A DNA stretch of 64,000 bases from Pseudaquabacterium pictum (GTDB lineage: Bacteria > Pseudomonadota > Gammaproteobacteria > Burkholderiales > Burkholderiaceae_C). Where the stretch lies: positions 124,001 to 188,000 of the forward strand of contig NZ_BJCL01000006.1 in NCBI RefSeq assembly GCF_005403045.1. Reading direction: 5' to 3'. Shown here one piece after another: positions 27,600 through 38,578 of the stretch (position 1 is the stretch's first letter; every line of letters begins with the position of its first letter). Under the pieces are notes generated by a model, which saw only the letters and a list, made by a program, of their open reading frames with translations, had not been told where the DNA came from and made no database searches. The position numbers and the translations under genes are program-made.

Positions 27600-27826
27600 G
27601 CGACGACCTGCGCAACGCTGCTGCACGCAAGGGCTCGTTCGTGCAGACCCTGCAGGCGGTGGCCTGGTCGTTCTTCGGTGTGCGCCGCTCGGCCGACCAT
27701 GCGCAGGATGTCGCCAAGCTCAACCCGGTGCATGTGATCGTGGCCGGTGTCGCTGGTGCGGCATTGTTTGTGCTGGCGCTGGTGTTGCTGGTGCAGTGGG
27801 TGGTCGGCAGCGGCGTGGCCGCCTAG
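27596..27826 (+). CDS. DUF2970 small membrane protein (76 aa)
   Basis: A short protein with the family core FVQTLQAVAWSFFGVRRSADHAQDVAKLNPVHVIVAGV and a C-terminal membrane helix (about 45-70). DUF2970 proteins occur in Proteobacteria, often in oxidase operons between ctaG and coxC, and have no known activity. The start overlaps ctaG by 4 bp (the GTGA junction), so its production should track CtaG. An assembly role is inference from position. Confidence 0.8.
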   Translation: MSDDLRNAAARKGSFVQTLQAVAWSFFGVRRSADHAQDVAKLNPVHVIVAGVAGAALFVLALVLLVQWVVGSGVAA

Positions 27827-27890
27827 CGATCGGCGACAATTCCACAACAGTTTCCATTCCAGATTCCAGGTTTCGAGGAGAACTCAAACG

Positions 27891-28775
27891 ATGTCCGCAG
27901 CGACACCCCACGGGGCCACCCCGTATTACTTCGTCCCCGCGCCGTCGCGCCATCCGGCCATGGCGGCGCTCGGCCTGTTCTTCGTGATCCTGGGTGCTGG
28001 TCAGTGGGTCAACGGCTCGACCTGGGGTCCGTATGCGTTGCTGCTGGGCATGGTGATCTGGCTGTCGACGCTGTACGTCTGGTTCAAGGACGCCATCGCC
28101 GAGAGCGAAGGCGGCCTTTACTCCGAGCGCATCGACGTGTCGTACCGCTGGAGCATGAGCTGGTTCATCTTCTCGGAGGTGATGTTCTTCGCCGCGTTCT
28201 TCGGTGCGCTGTACTGGGCCCGTGCCCACACGCTGCCGATGCTGGGCAACCTGGACCACCAGGTGCTGTGGCCCGATTTCAAGGCCCTGTGGCCCAGCGC
28301 AGGCCCCGGCATCACCGCCTCGCCGGCCGGCACGGTCGAGCCGTTTGCCACCATGGGACCGTGGCCGCTGCCGACGATCAACACCGCGCTGCTGCTGACC
28401 TCGGGCCTGACGCTGACCATCGCGCACCATGCGCTGATCGCCGGCAACCGCGCCAAGACCATCGCCTGGATGTGGATCACGGTGGCCCTGGGCGCCACCT
28501 TCGTGTGCGTGCAAGCCTATGAGTACATGCATGCCTACCGCGACCTGAACCTCAAGCTCAGCTCGGGCATCTTCGGCTCCACCTTCTTCCTGCTGACCGG
28601 CTTCCACGGCTTTCATGTGCTGGTGGGCATGCTGATGCTGCTGTTCATCACGCTGCGTCTGCAAAAGGGCCACTTCACGCCGGAGCGCCACTTCGGCTTC
28701 GAAGGCGCCGCCTGGTACTGGCACTTCGTCGACGTGGTCTGGCTGGGCCTGTACTTCCTGGTGTACTGGTTGTAA
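27891..28775 (+). CDS. coxC: Cytochrome c oxidase subunit III (294 aa)
   Basis: A seven-helix subunit that stabilises the catalytic core. PHGATPYYFVPAPSRHPAMAALGLFF begins it; FSEVMFFAAFFGALYWAR, FVCVQAYEYMHA, GSTFFLLTGFHGFHVLVG and WYWHFVDVVWLGLYFLVYW are family signatures, including the glutamate of helix III. I use the ATG at 27891, which has GAGGAG 10-16 bp upstream; the frame is open further back, but without homology. It is the last gene of the cox operon and is followed by a strong terminator. Confidence 0.95.
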   Translation: MSAATPHGATPYYFVPAPSRHPAMAALGLFFVILGAGQWVNGSTWGPYALLLGMVIWLSTLYVWFKDAIAESEGGLYSERIDVSYRWSMSWFIFSEVMFFAAFFGALYWARAHTLPMLGNLDHQVLWPDFKALWPSAGPGITASPAGTVEPFATMGPWPLPTINTALLLTSGLTLTIAHHALIAGNRAKTIAWMWITVALGATFVCVQAYEYMHAYRDLNLKLSSGIFGSTFFLLTGFHGFHVLVGMLMLLFITLRLQKGHFTPERHFGFEGAAWYWHFVDVVWLGLYFLVYWL

Positions 28776-28795
28776 GACCGGACATCGCATCAACG

Positions 28796-28820
28796 AAACG
28801 CCGCCTTCGGGCGGCGTTTT
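28796..28820 (+). terminator. Rho-independent terminator of the cox operon
   Basis: A perfect 10-bp stem (AAACGCCGCC with GGCGGCGTTT) closed by a TTCG tetraloop, running into TTTTGC, 21 bp after the coxC stop. The UUCG-type loop and T-run make this a strong intrinsic terminator. It may act in both directions, because the A-run on the other side mirrors it. Confidence 0.93.
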
Positions 28821-28955
28821 GCTTGGTCCCGCCACTGCCGCTGGCGGCTGTGGTTGTCCCCCGTTGCCGCACCGCATTTCCACAGGCCTGTCCACAGCCG
28901 CGCCACAGGGCGCGGCTTATCATGGCAGGCCACCTGCCTCCTGGATCCCCCACCG

Positions 28956-30377
28956 ATGTCTGCCGTCTTCCGCGCTGCCCAATCCCCGTCGCCAGCCGAT
29001 GACGAGGTGGCCCGCCTGCGGGTGCCGCCGCATTCGGTCGAGGCGGAACAGAGCGTGCTGGGCGGCCTGCTGATCGACAACCTGGCCTGGGACCGCGCCG
29101 GCGACCAAGTCACCGAGAGCGATTTCTACCGCTACGAGCACCGCGAGATCTTCACCGCCATCGCTGCGCTGATCAACGCCAACAAGCCGGCCGACGTGAT
29201 CACCGTGTTCGAGCAGTTGCAGATCAACGGCAAGGCCGAGGCTTGCGGCGGCCTGAAGTACCTGAACGACCTGGCGCAGAGCGTGCCCAGCGCCGCGAAC
29301 CTGCGCCGCTACGCGGAAATCGTGCGCGAGCGGGCCATCCTGCGCAAGCTGATCTCGGCATCCGACGAGATCGCCACCAATGCCTTCAACCCGCAGGGCC
29401 GGCAGGTCAGCCAGATCCTGGACGAGGCCGAAGGCAAGATCTTCAAGATCGGCGAAGAGGGCTCGCGCAACAAGCAGGGCTTCATCGGCATCGACAAGCT
29501 GACGATGCAGCTGATCGACCGGGTGACCGAACTGGCCGAGAACGGTGCCGAGGACGTGACAGGCGTGCGCACCGGCTTCTACGACATGGACCGCATGATG
29601 GCCGGCATGCAAAAGGGTGACCTGATCATCCTGGCCGCGCGGCCATCGATGGGCAAGACAGCCTTCGCGCTGAATATCGCCGAGTACGTGGCGGTCAGCG
29701 AAGAGCTGCCGGTGCTGGTGTTCTCGATGGAAATGGGCGCCTCGCAGCTGGCGCTGCGGATGATCGGCTCGCTGGGCCGCATCGACCAGAGCGGCCTGCG
29801 CACCGGCCGGTTGCGTGACGATGAATGGACCCGCCTGACCGAAGCGGCCGAGCGCCTGGGCAAGGCCCAGATGTTCATCGACGAGACGCCGGCGCTGAAC
29901 CCGGCCGAGCTGCGCGCCCGCTCGCGCCGCATGGCACGGCAGTTCGGCGGCACGCTGGGCCTGATCGTCGTCGACTACCTGCAGCTGATGAGCGGCACCG
30001 GCAAGAGCGACGGCGAAAACCGCGCCACCGAGATCAGCGAGATCTCGCGCGGCCTGAAGGCGCTGGCCAAGGAATTGCAGTGCCCGGTGATCGCGTTGTC
30101 GCAGCTCAACCGCTCGGTCGAGACCCGCACCGACAAGCGGCCGATGATGAGCGACCTGCGCGAATCGGGCGCCATCGAGCAGGACGCCGACGTGATCATG
30201 TTCATCTACCGCGACGAGTACTATACCAAGGACCAGTGCAAGGAGCCGGGCATCGCCGAGATCATCATCGGCAAGCAGCGGAACGGCCCGGTGGGCACGG
30301 TCAAGCTCACCTTCCTGAAGCCGCTGACCAAGTTCGACAACCTGGCACCAGGTGCTGCCGGCTCCGGTGAGTACTGA
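28956..30377 (+). CDS. dnaB: Replicative DNA helicase DnaB (473 aa)
   Basis: A hexameric helicase at the replication fork. The N-terminal domain begins LRVPPHSVEAEQSVLGGLLIDN. The RecA-like ATPase has Walker A in AARPSMGKTAFALNIA, Walker B in LIVVDYLQLMSG, and the arginine-finger region near LRESGAIEQDADVIMFIYRDEYY. No intein is seen. I chose ATG 28956, which gives the usual N-terminal length. The ribosomal genes that often precede dnaB (rpsF-rpsR-rplI) are absent; the cox terminator lies upstream. Confidence 0.96.
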   Translation: MSAVFRAAQSPSPADDEVARLRVPPHSVEAEQSVLGGLLIDNLAWDRAGDQVTESDFYRYEHREIFTAIAALINANKPADVITVFEQLQINGKAEACGGLKYLNDLAQSVPSAANLRRYAEIVRERAILRKLISASDEIATNAFNPQGRQVSQILDEAEGKIFKIGEEGSRNKQGFIGIDKLTMQLIDRVTELAENGAEDVTGVRTGFYDMDRMMAGMQKGDLIILAARPSMGKTAFALNIAEYVAVSEELPVLVFSMEMGASQLALRMIGSLGRIDQSGLRTGRLRDDEWTRLTEAAERLGKAQMFIDETPALNPAELRARSRRMARQFGGTLGLIVVDYLQLMSGTGKSDGENRATEISEISRGLKALAKELQCPVIALSQLNRSVETRTDKRPMMSDLRESGAIEQDADVIMFIYRDEYYTKDQCKEPGIAEIIIGKQRNGPVGTVKLTFLKPLTKFDNLAPGAAGSGEY

Positions 30378-30397
30378 CAGCAAGCAGCGCAAAATAC

Positions 30398-30431
30398 TGG
30401 ACGGATTCACAGTGACTGTCTATATTGACAG
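30398..30431 (+). promoter_or_regulatory. SOS promoter: LexA box over -10, at start of radical SAM gene
   Basis: CTGT-N8-ACAG, the LexA consensus, spans 30416-30431 within a larger perfect inverted repeat TGACTGTC-TATATT-GACAGTCA (30413-30434). The central TATATT (30421-30426) can serve as -10 with a weak -35 TGGACG (30398-30403) at 17 bp. Transcription would begin at about 30433-30434, on the A of the ATG, so the message may be leaderless. Damage-induced expression of the downstream gene is predicted. Confidence 0.85.
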
Positions 30432-30433
30432 TC

Positions 30434-31585
30434 ATGCGCACCATCCCCGTCTACCCCGTCCGTCCCATCCCGCCTGCCGGCATGGCCCAATCCCTGGCCG
30501 CTCCGCTGCTCAAGGGGCGGGGCACGGCCTGGTCGCTGGCCCACCGTTTCACCCGGGATGACCGCCAGCCCTGTGACGACGGCTGGGGCAACCTCGACCA
30601 GGCGGTCGACGCCCAGGCCTTGCCACCCGCCACCCGGGTGCTGGAGGAGCAGGTCAAGACCATCCTGGCCGGCAATGACTCACCCGACATCGGCTTCGAC
30701 CTGTCGATCAACCCCTACCGGGGTTGTGAGCACGGCTGCATCTACTGCTACGCCCGGCCCACCCACAGCTACCTGAATCTCTCGCCGGGGCTGGATTTCG
30801 AGACCCGCATCATCGCCAAGGTGAATGCGGCCCAGCGCCTGCGTGAGGCCTTCTCGGCCCGCAGCTACAGCCCGATGCTGCTGAACATCGGCTCGGCCAC
30901 CGATGCCTACCAGCCGGCCGAGCGCAAGCTGGGCATCACCCGCCAGGTGATCGAGGTCTGCAGCGAGTTCCGGCATCCGTTCTCGCTGATCACCAAGTCG
31001 TCCGGCGTCGTGCGCGACATCGACCTGATCGCGCCGATGGCGGCGCAGAACCTGGCCGCCGTCTATGTGTCGATCACCACGCTGGATCCGGCGCTGGCCC
31101 GGGTGATGGAGCCGCGCGCCGCGTCGCCCGAGCGGCGGCTGCAGACCATCCGCAAACTGGCTGCCGCCGGCATTCCGGTGGGCGTGAGCGTGTCGCCGGT
31201 GATTCCGTTCCTGAACGAGCCCGAGCTGGAGCGCATCCTGGCCGCGGCGGCCGATGCCGGCGCCAGCTCGGCCTTCAGCATCGTGATCCGCCTGCCCTGG
31301 GAGGTGAACCCGTTGTTCCAGCAATGGCTGCAGCAGCACTTCCCCGAGCGCGCCGCCCGGGTGATGGCCCGCATCCGCGAGATGCGCGGGGGTGGTGACA
31401 ACAGCAGCCGGTTCGGCGAACGCATGACCGGCAGCGGCATCTGGGCCCAGCTGCTGCGCCAGCGCTTCCACAAGGCAGCCGACAAGCTGGGGCTGCGGCG
31501 CGCCAGGGTGGAACTGGACCTGACCCAGTTCCGCAGCGCCCGCCGCGAGGCGGCCGTGGCCAGCGCCCAGGCCAGCCTGTTCTGA
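30434..31585 (+). CDS. PA0069-family radical SAM protein, SOS-controlled (383 aa)
   Basis: A radical SAM enzyme related to spore photoproduct lyase-type proteins. The cluster motif is CEHGCIYC (CxxxCxxC, near residues 97-104) in INPYRGCEHGCIYCYARP, followed by LNIGSATDAYQPAE, LITKSSGVVRDIDL and VSVSPVIPFLNE. The reaction is unknown. The LexA box on its start codon suggests a role in the response to DNA damage; from memory, the Pseudomonas aeruginosa homologue PA0069 is also in the LexA regulon. The start could be ATG 30434 (at the predicted transcript end) or ATG 30482; the TTG at 30425 is unlikely. Confidence 0.87.
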   Translation: MRTIPVYPVRPIPPAGMAQSLAAPLLKGRGTAWSLAHRFTRDDRQPCDDGWGNLDQAVDAQALPPATRVLEEQVKTILAGNDSPDIGFDLSINPYRGCEHGCIYCYARPTHSYLNLSPGLDFETRIIAKVNAAQRLREAFSARSYSPMLLNIGSATDAYQPAERKLGITRQVIEVCSEFRHPFSLITKSSGVVRDIDLIAPMAAQNLAAVYVSITTLDPALARVMEPRAASPERRLQTIRKLAAAGIPVGVSVSPVIPFLNEPELERILAAAADAGASSAFSIVIRLPWEVNPLFQQWLQQHFPERAARVMARIREMRGGGDNSSRFGERMTGSGIWAQLLRQRFHKAADKLGLRRARVELDLTQFRSARREAAVASAQASLF

Positions 31586-31609
31586 CGGGCTCTGCCGACC
31601 GCCGGCCGA

Positions 31610-32236
31610 TCAGCTGGCGTCGTACTTGATGCTGCAGCCGTAGGGTGGCGTGCTGGGCGTGGCCACCGGCTTGCCGGCCAGGCTGTCGGCCAGGGCGGCG
31701 CGCACGAAGTTCTTGGCGCCCGGGATGTCGGCCGGGTTGGCGCTGCGCTTGTCGTCGATGCCGCCGGCGTAGACCAGCTTGCCGGCCGGATCGATCACGT
31801 ACATGTGCGGGGTGGTGCGGGCCGCATAGGCCTTGCCTGCGGTGCCGGCCTCGTCCATCAGCACCGCCGTGGGCGTGGCGCCCCAGTCCTTGACCAGCTT
31901 GTCCTGCAGGGCAGTCGGGGCCAGGTGGTCGTGGTGGCCGCGGGCGGTGGAATTGATGCTGAGCCAGACCACGTCCTTGGCCTTGGCGTCCTTCTGCAGC
32001 GCCTGCATGTTCTTCGCGCCGTAGTGCTTCACCACGAACGGGCACCCAGGATTGGTCCATTCCAGCACCACGTGCTTGCCCTTGAAATCGGACAGCTTCA
32101 CTGTCTTGCCCTGGGTGTCCTTCAACTCGAAGGCCGGCGCCGCTTCACCCACCGCCACGGCGGCAGCGTGCAGCGGGATGGCCAGCGCGGCGGCGGCCAG
32201 GGTGGTGGTCAGGGTCAGGCGTCGGGTCCAGCGCAT
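31610..32236 (-). CDS. Exported redoxin / thioredoxin-like protein (208 aa)
   Basis: A signal peptide (RLTLTTTLAAAALAIPLHAAA) precedes an AhpC/TSA-Redoxin domain: VGEAAPAFELKDTQGKTVKLSDFKGKHVVLEWTNPGCPFVVKHYGAKNM. The active site shows one cysteine in NPGCPFV and no CxxC pair, so it is closer to peroxiredoxin-like or redoxin proteins than to disulfide isomerases. A further cysteine near the C-terminus (PYGCSIKY) may be the resolving residue. It lies downstream of dsbD on the same strand (gap 61 bp), suggesting a shared periplasmic redox role. Confidence 0.82.
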   Translation of the reverse strand: MRWTRRLTLTTTLAAAALAIPLHAAAVAVGEAAPAFELKDTQGKTVKLSDFKGKHVVLEWTNPGCPFVVKHYGAKNMQALQKDAKAKDVVWLSINSTARGHHDHLAPTALQDKLVKDWGATPTAVLMDEAGTAGKAYAARTTPHMYVIDPAGKLVYAGGIDDKRSANPADIPGAKNFVRAALADSLAGKPVATPSTPPYGCSIKYDAS

Positions 32237-32297
32237 CGGGGGCTCCTCGGTGGTTGGCAAACACATGGATGACCGGCGGGCCGACGGCCCGCTGCGG

Positions 32298-34589
32298 TCA
32301 CAGCCCGGCCAGGGCGCTGCGCACCAGGCCGGCGGTCAGAATCTCGGGCAGCAGCAAAGGTTCCTGGCCCGGTCGCAGCAGGGCGTAGACCGGCACGCCA
32401 TTGCGGCCCAGCCTGGCCAGGGCCGCGGTGATCTCGGCGTCGCGCCGGGTCCAGTCGGCGCGCATGCGCACCACCTGGGCCTTGTCGAAGTCGGCCAGCA
32501 CGGCCGGCTGGGTCAGCACCAGACGCTTGTTGACCTGGCAGCTCACGCACCAGGCAGCAGTGAAGTCGACGAACACCGTGCGGCCCTGGGCCAGCTGCTC
32601 GGACACCGCGGCGTCGCTGTAAGGCTGCCAAGCTGCCCCGGCGGCGGCCGTGCGGCCATCGGCCGCGGTTGCGGCGTCGCCTTGCGGCGCAGCGGCAGGC
32701 TGCGCACTGGGCCAGCTCCAGACCAGCAGCGCCACCATGGCAGCCATGCCGGTGGCCGCGCCCAGCCGTGCGGCCACCGTCGGCTGCCGCAGCAGTCCCA
32801 GCAGCCACACCAGGGCGGCCAGCCCCAGCAGCGCCAGCAACGCCTGGGCGGCACCGTCGATGCCGGCCTGCAGGCCCAGCACCCACACCAGCCACACCAC
32901 GGTGGCGAACATCGGAAAGGCCAGTGCCTGCTTGAGCCGCAGCATCCACGCCCCGGGCCGCGGCAGGCGGTGGCGCCAGCCCGGCAGCAGCACCAGCGCG
33001 GCATAGGGCATGGCCATGCCCAGCCCCAGCGCGCCGAACACCGCCAGCGCCTGGGGTGCCGGCTGCGTGGCGGCAAAGCCCAGCGCCGCCCCCATGAACG
33101 GCGCGGTGCAGGGGCTGGCCGCCAGCACCGCCAGCACGCCCGAGCCGAAGGCATCCATCCCGGGGTTCTGGGCCCGCCAGCCTGCCAAGCCTTGCGGCAG
33201 CAGCGTGCCCAGCTCGAACACACCCATCAGGTTCAGGCCCAGCGCAAAGAACAGCAGCGCCAGCGCAAACACCACGCCCGGCTCCTGCAGCTGGAAGCCC
33301 CAGCCCACGGCCGACCCCGCAGCCCGCAGGGCCAGCAGCAGACCCGCCAGCGCCAGGAAGCTGAGCACCACGCCGGCGCTGTAGGCCAGGGCGTGGCTGC
33401 GCAGCCGCGCTGGCTGCTCGCCTTGCTGGGTCAGGCCCAGGAGCTTGATCGACAGCACCGGGAACACGCAGGGCATCAGGTTCAGCACCATGCCGCCCAC
33501 CAGGGCCAGCGCCAGCGCAGCCCACAGGCCCAGGCTGGCACCGCCGCCGGTCCGTGGCGCACTGTCGCTGCCGGCGGCACCGAGGCCCAGCAGATCGCGT
33601 TTGCCGCCGGACTGGCTGGACGCGCCGCCAGCCAGCGGATCGTCCAGCCGCACCGCGCCGGCCGGCAGGGCCAGGGCGGCCACCTCGGTCACCGCCACGC
33701 TGAATTCGGCGCTGCGCTGCGGTGTGCCCCAGGGCGTGGTGGCGCCGCCGGTGGCTGGCGGAGCCACGGCGATGGCGGTCAGCGTGGCCGGCACCGCGGC
33801 CGCATGCGGTGCCACCGCCATCTGCACCGCATAGCCATCGGCCGTGCGGTAGACGGCATGGCGCGCGGGTTCGAGCACCTGTTCCTGGTAGGGGAACACC
33901 TGCACGGGCGGCAGGGCTTCGCCGGGCTGCAACGGCTGCTGGCGCACCAGGCGCAGCTGCAGGTCGCGGCCGGCGCGCTGCAGTTCGGCCCGCCAGCCGG
34001 CCAGCGGCACCGGCGCCTCGGCGGCCGCGGCATCGAACCGGCCGGCCAGCGGACCGGGCGCCACGCTGGCACCAGGCGCCAGCACCGGCAAGGCCAGGTT
34101 CAGCGTCGCGGATTCGGGGATGCAGACATCGTTGCAGACCAGCCAGTTGGCCTCGGCCTTCAGCTGCAGCGTGCTGCCGGGCTGGGCATCGGACGGCGCG
34201 GTGAAGCGCAGCGGCAGCAGCAGGTCGCCCTCGTAGCCGTAGTTGACCAGCGGGCCGATCGGAATGCGCTTTGGCGCCGGCCACTCGATGGCACCGGCCT
34301 GCGCGCCGGCGGGCAGTGTCCAGCCCAGCGTGGTGGGCAGACCGGAGTCACCAGGGTTGCGCCAGTAGGTGTGCCAGTGCGGGATGTGCTGCAGCCGCAG
34401 GCCGATCTGCACCGATTGCCCCGGCTGCACGCCGGCGCTGCGGGCGACCAGCTCGGCGGTGACATGCTCGGTGCGCACCGGCTGGGCGCCGGTCAGGCCA
34501 GACCAGGCCAGTGCGCCGGCTGCGCAGCCGGCGGCCAGCCGGCGCAACAGGCCGGCAGGGCGGGAGCGGGTGGGGGCTGGTGTGTCCAT
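32298..34589 (-). CDS. dsbD: Thiol:disulfide interchange protein DsbD/ScsB family (763 aa)
   Basis: Moves reducing power across the inner membrane. After a signal peptide, a periplasmic domain has the redox pair VCNDVC (about 150-155). Eight membrane helices follow with cysteines in LNLMPCVFPVLSIK (about 373) and LAASPCTAPFMG (about 494). A C-terminal thioredoxin domain has AAWCVSCQ (about 680). The N-terminal domain layout is longer than in E. coli DsbD and closer to ScsB-type proteins. I start at ATG 34589, just before the signal peptide; an upstream ATG at 34646 would precede it with unrelated residues. Confidence 0.88.
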   Translation of the reverse strand: MDTPAPTRSRPAGLLRRLAAGCAAGALAWSGLTGAQPVRTEHVTAELVARSAGVQPGQSVQIGLRLQHIPHWHTYWRNPGDSGLPTTLGWTLPAGAQAGAIEWPAPKRIPIGPLVNYGYEGDLLLPLRFTAPSDAQPGSTLQLKAEANWLVCNDVCIPESATLNLALPVLAPGASVAPGPLAGRFDAAAAEAPVPLAGWRAELQRAGRDLQLRLVRQQPLQPGEALPPVQVFPYQEQVLEPARHAVYRTADGYAVQMAVAPHAAAVPATLTAIAVAPPATGGATTPWGTPQRSAEFSVAVTEVAALALPAGAVRLDDPLAGGASSQSGGKRDLLGLGAAGSDSAPRTGGGASLGLWAALALALVGGMVLNLMPCVFPVLSIKLLGLTQQGEQPARLRSHALAYSAGVVLSFLALAGLLLALRAAGSAVGWGFQLQEPGVVFALALLFFALGLNLMGVFELGTLLPQGLAGWRAQNPGMDAFGSGVLAVLAASPCTAPFMGAALGFAATQPAPQALAVFGALGLGMAMPYAALVLLPGWRHRLPRPGAWMLRLKQALAFPMFATVVWLVWVLGLQAGIDGAAQALLALLGLAALVWLLGLLRQPTVAARLGAATGMAAMVALLVWSWPSAQPAAAPQGDAATAADGRTAAAGAAWQPYSDAAVSEQLAQGRTVFVDFTAAWCVSCQVNKRLVLTQPAVLADFDKAQVVRMRADWTRRDAEITAALARLGRNGVPVYALLRPGQEPLLLPEILTAGLVRSALAGL

Positions 34590-34650
34590 GGCTGCGGGTG
34601 GGAGTGTGGCACTGCGCCCGAGTTCCGGCCCGCGCTGGGGCATCACCGGA

Positions 34651-35796
34651 TCACTTGAACAGATCCTTGACCCGGTCGGTCCAGCTCTTGGCGTTGGGCG
34701 AGTGCTTTTCGCCGCCCTTCTTCAGGGACTCGTCCAGTTCCTTCAGCAGCTTGCGCTGGTGCTCGGTCAGCTTGACCGGCGTCTCCACCGACACATGGGC
34801 GTACAGGTCGCCCGGGTAGCTGCTGCGCAGGCCCTTGATGCCCTTGCCGCGCAGGCGGAAGGTCTTGCCGTGCTGGGTGCCTTCGGGCAGCTCGATCTCG
34901 GCCTTGCCACTGAGCGTGGGCACCTCGATGCTGCCGCCCAGCGCCACGGTGGTGAACGACACCGGCACGGTGCAGTGCAGGTCGTCGCCGTCGCGCTCGA
35001 AGATGTCGTGGTCCTTGATGCGGATCTCGATGTAGAGATCGCCCGCCGGCCCGCCATTGGTGCCCGGCTCGCCGTTGCCGGCCGAGCGGATGCGCATGCC
35101 TTCATTGATGCCGGCGGGGATTTTCACCTCCAGCGTCTTCTGCCGCTTGATCTTGCCGGCACCGTTGCAGGTGGTGCAGGGCTCGGGAATGATCTTGCCG
35201 CTGCCGTGGCAGTGCGGGCAGGTCTGCTGGATGCTGAAGAAGCCCTGGCGCATGTGCACCGTGCCGCTGCCGTTGCAGGTGCCGCAGGTCTTGGCACTCG
35301 TCCCCGGCTTGGCGCCGCTGCCATGGCAGGTGTCGCAGGTGTCCCAGCTGGGGATGCGGATCTGCGCGTCCTTGCCGTTGGCGGCCTCTTCCAGGCTGAT
35401 CTCCATGGCGTAGCTCAGGTCGCTGCCGCGGTAGACCTGCTGGCCGCCGCCGCCGCGCCGGCCGCCGTTGAAGATGTCGCCGAAGATGTCGCCGAAGGCC
35501 TCGGCAAAGCCGCCCATGCCCTCGGCGCCCGGGCCGCCACGGCCCATGCCGGCGTTCGGGTCCACCCCGGCGTGGCCGTACTGGTCGTAGGCCGCCTTCT
35601 TCTGCGGGTCGGAGAGCATCTCGTAGGCCTCCTTGGCCTCCTTGAACTTCTCTTCCGCCTTCTTCGCGTCATCCCCCTCGCCCTGGTTGCGGTCGGGGTG
35701 GTACTTCATGGCCAGCTTGCGGTAGGCCTTCTTGATGTCGTCCTCGGTGGCGTTCTTGGGCACACCGAGCACGTCGTAGTAGTCGCGCTTTGCCAT
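34651..35796 (-). CDS. dnaJ: Chaperone protein DnaJ (381 aa)
   Basis: An Hsp40 co-chaperone that stimulates DnaK ATPase. The J domain contains YHPDRN (HPD), then a Gly-rich stretch (residues about 75-115). Four zinc-binding CxxCxGxG repeats follow ([32 protein letters not shown]), then the substrate-binding C-terminal domain. The length is normal. It follows dnaK on the same strand after 118 bp containing an inverted repeat. I see no separate sigma-32 promoter for dnaJ. Confidence 0.96.
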   Translation of the reverse strand: MAKRDYYDVLGVPKNATEDDIKKAYRKLAMKYHPDRNQGEGDDAKKAEEKFKEAKEAYEMLSDPQKKAAYDQYGHAGVDPNAGMGRGGPGAEGMGGFAEAFGDIFGDIFNGGRRGGGGQQVYRGSDLSYAMEISLEEAANGKDAQIRIPSWDTCDTCHGSGAKPGTSAKTCGTCNGSGTVHMRQGFFSIQQTCPHCHGSGKIIPEPCTTCNGAGKIKRQKTLEVKIPAGINEGMRIRSAGNGEPGTNGGPAGDLYIEIRIKDHDIFERDGDDLHCTVPVSFTTVALGGSIEVPTLSGKAEIELPEGTQHGKTFRLRGKGIKGLRSSYPGDLYAHVSVETPVKLTEHQRKLLKELDESLKKGGEKHSPNAKSWTDRVKDLFK

Positions 35797-35826
35797 GTGA
35801 AATTCTCAGCACGTAGGAAACAAAAC

Positions 35827-35871
35827 CGCCGCGTTGAACGGCAGAGGGCAGTCTGACGTTCGAACGCGGCG
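35827..35871 (-). repeat. Inverted repeat between dnaK and dnaJ
   Basis: CGCCGCGTT (35827-35835) pairs perfectly with AACGCGGCG (35863-35871) across a 27-nt loop in the 118-bp dnaK-dnaJ interval. There is no T-run, so it is not a standard terminator. In the dnaK-dnaJ message it would form a 9-bp stem upstream of the dnaJ ribosome site and could partly end transcription, mark a processing site or protect the dnaK end. Confidence 0.55.
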
Positions 35872-35914
35872 AGATATCACGGCAGGCCCAGGGCCTGTCC
35901 GGGATATCGGCAGA

Positions 35915-37858
<1,944 letters not shown>

Positions 37859-37896
37859 GGTGTTGTGCTCCTGCGGAGTGAATCTGGATGGTCTGG

Positions 37897-37924
37897 AGGT
37901 GCGGCTGGCGCGGTGGCTTTCAAG
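37897..37924 (-). promoter_or_regulatory. Sigma-32 promoter of dnaK
   Basis: On the minus strand CTTGAAA (37918-37924) is followed by a 13-bp spacer and CCGCACCT (37897-37904). This matches the heat-shock consensus (CTTGAAA, 13-14 bp, CCCCATNT) at 7/7 in the -35 and 6/8 in the -10. It sits 39 bp before the dnaK start and should let dnaK be induced independently of grpE. Confidence 0.7.
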
Positions 37925-37973
37925 CCCGGCCGGCCGTTGGTTTGTCTTGGATCAGCTGGCGGTCACGGGCCGG

Positions 37974-38528
37974 TCATTTCGGCGCGGCCACGGTGACCAG
38001 CGCCGGGCGCAGCACCCGGTCGTTGATCAGGTAGCCCTTCTGCAGCACGGCCACCACGGTGTTGGCGTCCTGGTCGGCCGGCACCATGCTGATGGCCTGG
38101 TGCTGGTGCGGGTCGAACTTGGTGGCCGGCGGCGGGGCGATGGGCACGACCTTGTTCTTCTCCAGCGCGGCGCTCAGCTGGCGCAGGGTGGCATGCACGC
38201 CTTCGAGCACCGTCTCCACCTTGGCCTCGGGCATGGCGATGGCCGCCTGCAGGCTGTCCATCACCGGCAGCAGGCTCTCGGCAAAGGCTTCCACCGCGTA
38301 CTTGCGGGCCTTGCTGATCTCTTCTTCGGCGCGGCGGCGGGTGTTCTCGGCCTCGGCCTTGGCGCGCAGGAAGGCGTCGGACGCCTCGCTGGCCTTGGCC
38401 TGGGCCTCGGCCAGCTGCTGCTCCAGCGTGGGCGCGGCGGGCTCGGCGGGGGTGTCGGCAGCAGGGGGCAGGGTGGTGTCCTGGGGCGTGGCTGCGGCGG
38501 TCGCGGGGTCGTTCTCCGGCGTCGTCAT
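37974..38528 (-). CDS. grpE: Nucleotide exchange factor GrpE (184 aa)
   Basis: Releases ADP from DnaK. A long coiled coil (about residues 30-85, [37 protein letters not shown]) is followed by the family core [41 protein letters not shown] and [21 protein letters not shown]. The N-terminus is Ala/Pro/Thr-rich and disordered. The ATG at 38528 is the first good start after the heat-shock promoter; the frame upstream overlaps the promoter itself. Confidence 0.94.
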   Translation of the reverse strand: MTTPENDPATAAATPQDTTLPPAADTPAEPAAPTLEQQLAEAQAKASEASDAFLRAKAEAENTRRRAEEEISKARKYAVEAFAESLLPVMDSLQAAIAMPEAKVETVLEGVHATLRQLSAALEKNKVVPIAPPPATKFDPHQHQAISMVPADQDANTVVAVLQKGYLINDRVLRPALVTVAAPK

Positions 38529-38578
38529 GGCGGTCGCTTTGCGGTTTTTCTTGAAGGGGTTGAACACGGTCGCTTGGC

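Noticed and set aside
28876-28897. Two DnaA-box-like words (ATTTCCACA and CTGTCCACA) upstream of dnaB
   Set aside because: Each differs from TTATNCACA at two positions and no cluster or AT-rich element is present, so an origin or DnaA control is not supported.
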